Assembly (NCBI RefSeq): GCF_036867415.1 | Contig: NZ_JBAJHU010000007.1 | Location: forward strand, 124,001 to 188,000 | Direction of reading: 5' to 3' | Source of the DNA: Rossellomorea sp036867415 | GTDB lineage: Bacteria; Bacillota; Bacilli; Bacillales; Bacillaceae_B | Length of the DNA stretch: 64,000 nt | Shown: piece by piece, positions 60,219-64,000 of the stretch | Position numbering within the stretch: position 1 is the first letter of the stretch | Layout of the letters: each line of letters starts with the position of its first letter | Program-made: the position numbers and the translations under genes | The notes under the pieces: model-generated | Databases searched by the model: none | What the model was told of the DNA's origin: nothing | Seen by the model: the letters and a program-made list of their open reading frames with translations, nothing else

Positions 60219-62132
60219 TTGGAACAGCAGGAACTTCTGCAAATTGTCAAAAATGTGTATCCATTCGATGTACTGACAGAAGATCAATTACAATATATAA
60301 TTTCAGGGTCTACATACACCACCTTTAAGAAAGGTGAATTTCTTTTTCATGAAGATGATACCCTTGAAGATCTAGATATTTATTTTCTCGTATCGGGCTT
60401 GGCGAAGAACGTACTCCACCGTTCAAACGGTAAACAATATTCGTTGCGCTTTTATTACCCTGGAGACCTGATTGGCATCATGATCATGCTTACAAGCGGG
60501 GAGATGACTTTTTCGGTACAGGCCATGGAAGAATGTAATGTTTTCCGTATCCAGAAGCAGCGTTTTCTTGATTTGATGACGCAAAATAGTGATTTCTCAA
60601 AAATTGTATTTGACAGCATCGGAAATCGAATGAAAACGTTATATGACGAAATAAAATCTAAATCATCCGATAGCGATGATGAAAACATCACACTTTTCCG
60701 TACAAAAGTGCATAATTTAATGGATTTCCCCTCCTTTATTGGTGAAGAAGATACAATCCTGCATGCTGCAAACTTAATGAAAGAAAGAGATACCTACGGT
60801 TTGGTGGCAGTTGATACAAATGGAAAGATGAAGGGAATTCTGACTCAAAGGGAAATCCTTGCCTATATTACTTCACCAGGTGGTTCGGAGAAAGTCAGGG
60901 ACTGGATGAAACTGAATCCTTTTTGGATTCGTGATGAGTCGTTTGCTTATGAAGCATTGTCTTATTTCAAACATGAAGAAGTGGATTTCGTCCCCATCAT
61001 CCGTAATGAATCTGTCGTCGGGGTTCTCACAAGCAGCTCATTTATCAATATCCAGGACTCCAATTATCTTGATTTATCCTATAAAATCCAAAAGGCTGTC
61101 AGCCGTGATGAATTGGTCCGACTGGCTACTGTGAAAAATGATACCTTTCAACAATTCATCGGAGACCTCTTCCTGCAGGACAGTCCAGGTTACGATGTGT
61201 GTGAAGTAATCAGTAACTATAATGACAGGCTGCACAGAAAGATCATACAATTGACAGAGAAAGAAATGCGTCAAGAAGGGTATGGGCGGGCACCAATCAA
61301 TTATTGTTTTATCGTGATGGGAAGTCAGGGCCGCAGTGAGCAAGGCTTCCATACCGATCAGGATAACGGCATCATTCTTGATGACTACAGCCACTTATCA
61401 GATATGAAAAAGGTGGATACCTACTTTCAAGCATTCACAGAGAAGTTAAATCGTAAGCTTGAAGCTTGCGGTTTTTCTGAGTGCACTGGCGGAATCATGG
61501 CAAAAGAACAAAAATGGAAGCGTTCGTATACTGATTGGAAGATAGCAATCGATGAATGGCTCCATGAAATGGACGCACAGGAAATTCAAAATACTACGAT
61601 GTTTTATGACTTCCGACCTATTTATGGGGATTATTCCATTGCTGAAGAGATCAGGAATTACCTGGCTGAAAAATCAAAACGTTCCCTCAATTTGCAGCAA
61701 TTGCTGCGAAAAGATGCACTGCGGTTCAAGCTTCCTGTCGGCCCGCTGGGAAGAGTGAATTTAAAGCCTAAAAATCATTTATTCAATATTAAAAAATCCG
61801 GTCTCTTGCAAATGGTGAATATGATCAGAATTCATTGTGTAAAGTATGGCGTAAAAGAAGTAAATACGATTAAACGAGTGAATGCTTTAAAGAACATGCA
61901 GGCATTCCATCCGAGGGATGCTGAAAATGTGAAGATGGCCATGCATATTTTCCTAACCCTCCGCACCAAGCAAAACCTTAAAGAATTAAGGGAAGGAAAA
62001 CAGTTGAGCAATGAAGTGGATGTTCGAGATTTAACTAAAGAGGACCGGCAAAGATTGAAGGAAGCGGTACAAATAGCCAACCGGTTACAGCAAGTGATGG
62101 AAATAAGCTTCAACAGAAATCGGGTGGTCTGA
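60219..62132 (+). CDS. cNMP-binding / CBS / DUF294 nucleotidyltransferase-like protein
   Basis: 637 residues in four parts: a Crp-like cyclic-nucleotide-binding barrel (about 15-130, FHEDDTLEDLDIYFLVSGLA and RFYYPGDLIGIMIML), a CBS pair (about 155-275), a DUF294 nucleotidyltransferase domain (about 305-440, VMGSQGRSEQGFHTDQDNGI) and its helical C-terminal DUF294_C domain. Proteins of this build lack a known substrate but are thought to uridylylate or otherwise modify a target in response to nucleotides. The start is TTG at 60219, nine bases after AGGAG. It is coupled with the exonuclease gene. Confidence 0.85.
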   Translation: MEQQELLQIVKNVYPFDVLTEDQLQYIISGSTYTTFKKGEFLFHEDDTLEDLDIYFLVSGLAKNVLHRSNGKQYSLRFYYPGDLIGIMIMLTSGEMTFSVQAMEECNVFRIQKQRFLDLMTQNSDFSKIVFDSIGNRMKTLYDEIKSKSSDSDDENITLFRTKVHNLMDFPSFIGEEDTILHAANLMKERDTYGLVAVDTNGKMKGILTQREILAYITSPGGSEKVRDWMKLNPFWIRDESFAYEALSYFKHEEVDFVPIIRNESVVGVLTSSSFINIQDSNYLDLSYKIQKAVSRDELVRLATVKNDTFQQFIGDLFLQDSPGYDVCEVISNYNDRLHRKIIQLTEKEMRQEGYGRAPINYCFIVMGSQGRSEQGFHTDQDNGIILDDYSHLSDMKKVDTYFQAFTEKLNRKLEACGFSECTGGIMAKEQKWKRSYTDWKIAIDEWLHEMDAQEIQNTTMFYDFRPIYGDYSIAEEIRNYLAEKSKRSLNLQQLLRKDALRFKLPVGPLGRVNLKPKNHLFNIKKSGLLQMVNMIRIHCVKYGVKEVNTIKRVNALKNMQAFHPRDAENVKMAMHIFLTLRTKQNLKELREGKQLSNEVDVRDLTKEDRQRLKEAVQIANRLQQVMEISFNRNRVV

Positions 62133-62878
62133 TGAATGATATAGGAATAAATGTGGGATTCCGTATCCTTAAGTACTATCTGTGGCAACAATTTTTCTTC
62201 AGGGTTCAGGTGAATCGGGAAAAAGTAAGGCCGTCCTATATTAAAGTCGGTGATTCCTTAAAAGAATTCGAAACAGAAAAACCGACACTTCAACAAATGC
62301 ATTTGTATCATTGTACCTTCACCATTTTTGATTTGGAAACTACCGGATTCTTCCCGGAAATAGGAGACGAAATCATTTCAATCGGAGCAGTTAAAGTGTT
62401 TGAAGGGAAAATACAGCAAAAAGAAACGTTTTATCAGGTCATCAACCCTCTACAGACAGTATCAAGGGAAACAAAGAAGTTCACCGGCCTCAGACGTAAA
62501 GATTTTCTTAATGGGGTTACTCTGCCTGTCGCGCTTAAACATTTCCTTGAATTCAGTAAAGGTACAATTTTGGTTGCACATCCAGCTAGTTTTGACATTA
62601 ATTTCCTTCAACAGAGACTGAATAAATGGGAACTCCCCTCTTTCCAGCCTGAGTATGTAGACTCATTTGCCCTGGCTAATGCATTGCTTGGGAGGAAGGA
62701 TTGCTACTTGGATGCATTGGTGAATAGATTCGATATTCCAAAGCGGACCCGTCACCATGCATTAAATGATGCGGTCATGACAGCGGAAATTTTCGAAGAA
62801 CTTCTTAAAATTTGTTACCGCCAAGAAGTACATACCATTAAGGGAATGCATGAGCTGATCAGTGATCAAAAAGAATAG
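62132..62878 (+). CDS. DnaQ-like 3'-5' exonuclease
   Basis: 248 residues. The DEDDh exonuclease core starts at residue 63: FTIFDLETTGFFPEIGDE (Asp67, Glu69), middle motif VAHPASFDINFLQQRL and the last motif TRHHALNDAVMTAEI with the catalytic His and Asp. The first 60 residues are an N-terminal extension typical of homologues paired with DUF294 proteins. It trims single-stranded DNA or RNA ends. Its ATG overlaps the TGA of the upstream gene by one base. Confidence 0.9.
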   Translation: MNDIGINVGFRILKYYLWQQFFFRVQVNREKVRPSYIKVGDSLKEFETEKPTLQQMHLYHCTFTIFDLETTGFFPEIGDEIISIGAVKVFEGKIQQKETFYQVINPLQTVSRETKKFTGLRRKDFLNGVTLPVALKHFLEFSKGTILVAHPASFDINFLQQRLNKWELPSFQPEYVDSFALANALLGRKDCYLDALVNRFDIPKRTRHHALNDAVMTAEIFEELLKICYRQEVHTIKGMHELISDQKE

Positions 62879-62884
62879 CAATAG

Positions 62885-62916
62885 AAAAAAGACTCTCGGA
62901 GATGAGAGTCTTTTTT
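62885..62916. terminator. Bidirectional terminator between convergent genes
   Basis: AAAAAAGACTCTC (62885-62897) pairs with GAGAGTCTTTTTT (62904-62916). Confidence 0.9.
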
Positions 62917-62927
62917 CCTGTTTATTC

Positions 62928-64000
62928 CTATCGCGTTTGTCCTGTACCATGCATCATATATTTCACTGTTGTCAGCGCAGGAAGACCCATAGGTCCTCTG
63001 GCATGTAATTTCTGGGTTGAAATACCGATTTCAGCACCAAATCCAAGTGCTCCTCCATCAGTGAAACGCGTGGATGCATTATGATAGAGCGCTGCTGCAT
63101 CTACTAACAGCATGAATTTTTTTGCAGTTTCTTCATTTTCAGTAATAATCGCTTCTGAATGCTTCGTTCCATATTGTTCAATATGATCGACTGCATCGTC
63201 AAGTGATTCTACCACCTTCACTGCAATGTCGAGACTTAAGTACTCATTCGCCCAGTCTTCTTCACCTGCAGGTTTGGCACTGGAAATGGACTGAACCACT
63301 TTATCATCACCATGGATGGAAACGTCATATTCAGCCAGCTTTGCTGTCAATGCATCTTTGTGTTTGTTAAACCATTCCTCATGGATGATAACTGTCTCTG
63401 CGGCATTACACACTGCAGGCCGGTCAGTTTTTGAATTAATGAGGATATTCAATGCTTTGTCAACATCTGCATCTCTATCGATGTAGATGTGGCAATTTCC
63501 TACACCCGTCTCAAGAACAGGTACAGTTGCATTGTTTACAACTGCATTGATGAGCGCTCCACCGCCGCGCGGGATCAGCACATCGATATGTTCTTTCATC
63601 GTAAACAGTTCATTTGTTGCATCACGATCTGTCGTATTGATGAATTGAACCGCTTCTTTAGGGATATCCGTTTCTTCCAATGCTTCATGCATGACATCGA
63701 CAATTGCTTTATTGGATGTAATGGCATTTGAACCGCCTTTAAGAACAATGGCATTACCTGACTTCAATGCTAAACCTGTAGCATCCACTGTTACATTCGG
63801 ACGTGCTTCATAAATCATGCCGATAACACCTAATGGAACAGTTACTTTCTGTACTTGAAGCTGGTTTTCAAGTGTCCAGTCGGACACTATTTTCCCAGTG
63901 GGATCTTCTAAGTCTGCGACTTGTCTAAGGCCGTTTGCAAAGTCTTCTACACGTTCTTTTGTCAATGAAAGACGATCCATGAATGCTTCTTCAAATCCTT
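62928..64000 (-). CDS. proA: Glutamate-5-semialdehyde dehydrogenase (gamma-glutamyl phosphate reductase), 3' part
   Basis: The last ~357 codons of a ~415-residue protein; the start lies beyond the right edge. PLGVIGMIYEARPNVTVDAT, then VLKGGSNAITSNKAIV, VLIPRGGGALINAV and the catalytic Cys in RPAVCNAAETVIIHEEW mark ProA, which reduces gamma-glutamyl phosphate to glutamate semialdehyde in proline synthesis. The end reads LHARGPMGLPALTTVKYMMH, the usual C-terminus. proB would be expected beyond the window. The terminator at 62885-62916 ends the message. Confidence 0.95.
   Translation of the reverse strand, partial: GFEEAFMDRLSLTKERVEDFANGLRQVADLEDPTGKIVSDWTLENQLQVQKVTVPLGVIGMIYEARPNVTVDATGLALKSGNAIVLKGGSNAITSNKAIVDVMHEALEETDIPKEAVQFINTTDRDATNELFTMKEHIDVLIPRGGGALINAVVNNATVPVLETGVGNCHIYIDRDADVDKALNILINSKTDRPAVCNAAETVIIHEEWFNKHKDALTAKLAEYDVSIHGDDKVVQSISSAKPAGEEDWANEYLSLDIAVKVVESLDDAVDHIEQYGTKHSEAIITENEETAKKFMLLVDAAALYHNASTRFTDGGALGFGAEIGISTQKLHARGPMGLPALTTVKYMMHGTGQTR

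Overview
The window looks like a chromosomal segment of a spore-forming member of the Bacillaceae (Bacillus sensu lato; a marine or soil relative such as Rossellomorea is possible but unproven). The grounds are moderate-to-low GC, strong AGGAGG-type Shine-Dalgarno sites, many TTG/GTG starts, and Firmicutes families: a YpuA-like DUF1002 protein, an IDEAL protein, Spo0M, KinB-like sporulation kinases, a T-box leader and CstR. I see no rRNA, tRNA, CRISPR array, transposase or prophage block.

Region by region: 1-8.4 kb has stress and envelope housekeeping (GNAT, DUF2785, DUF2798, an HTH protein with solenoid-like repeats, a VOC protein, a YgjP-type peptidase, DUF1456, an AI-2E family permease and a CNNM/CBS transporter), plus a 363-bp element bounded by inverted ends. 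8.4-16 kb holds an unknown membrane protein, a two-gene deletion scar, an epimerase-like VOC protein, a nucleotidyltransferase, an M3 peptidase and a YibE/YibF pair. 16-24 kb has a ferritin-cupin fusion, two orphan sensor kinases (one translationally coupled to an unusual ketoacyl synthase), a PspC gene with an AUA in the start position, an aminoglycoside adenylyltransferase-like gene and a methyltransferase. 24-32 kb has a heterodimeric ABC exporter, decaying genes, a DUF2935 protein and a T-box-controlled second class II lysyl-tRNA synthetase. 32-41 kb has a nucleoside hydrolase, an L,D-transpeptidase, and a dicarboxylate/citrate locus (DcuS-like kinase, response regulator, 2HCT transporter, AEC transporter). 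41-45 kb includes a probable structured RNA downstream of ppiB, a holin-like protein, a DJ-1 family protein, small membrane proteins and a YpuA homologue.

44.6-49.8 kb is a reactive-sulfur (persulfide) island: CstR regulator, TusA, DsrE, TusA-rhodanese, rhodanese-metallo-beta-lactamase and TauE exporter. Four CstR-like operators sit in front of four of the genes. Next to it are an ArsA-like ATPase with a small protein ending in Cys-Cys, and a CstA-family carbon starvation transporter.

52-64 kb has a half-length Spo0M, a DUF2680 protein, threonine aldolase, and an HTH-TPR regulator of the PlcR/NprR type followed 11 bases later by a 38-codon secreted-peptide gene. This last pair looks like a complete peptide quorum-sensing cassette and is the strongest candidate for an undescribed system here. 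The window ends with an M29 aminopeptidase, a DUF915 hydrolase, an RlmI-like methyltransferase, a HAD phosphatase, a cNMP/CBS/DUF294 protein with its DnaQ-like exonuclease, and the 3' part of proA. All identifications come from reading motifs by eye; no database search was run.
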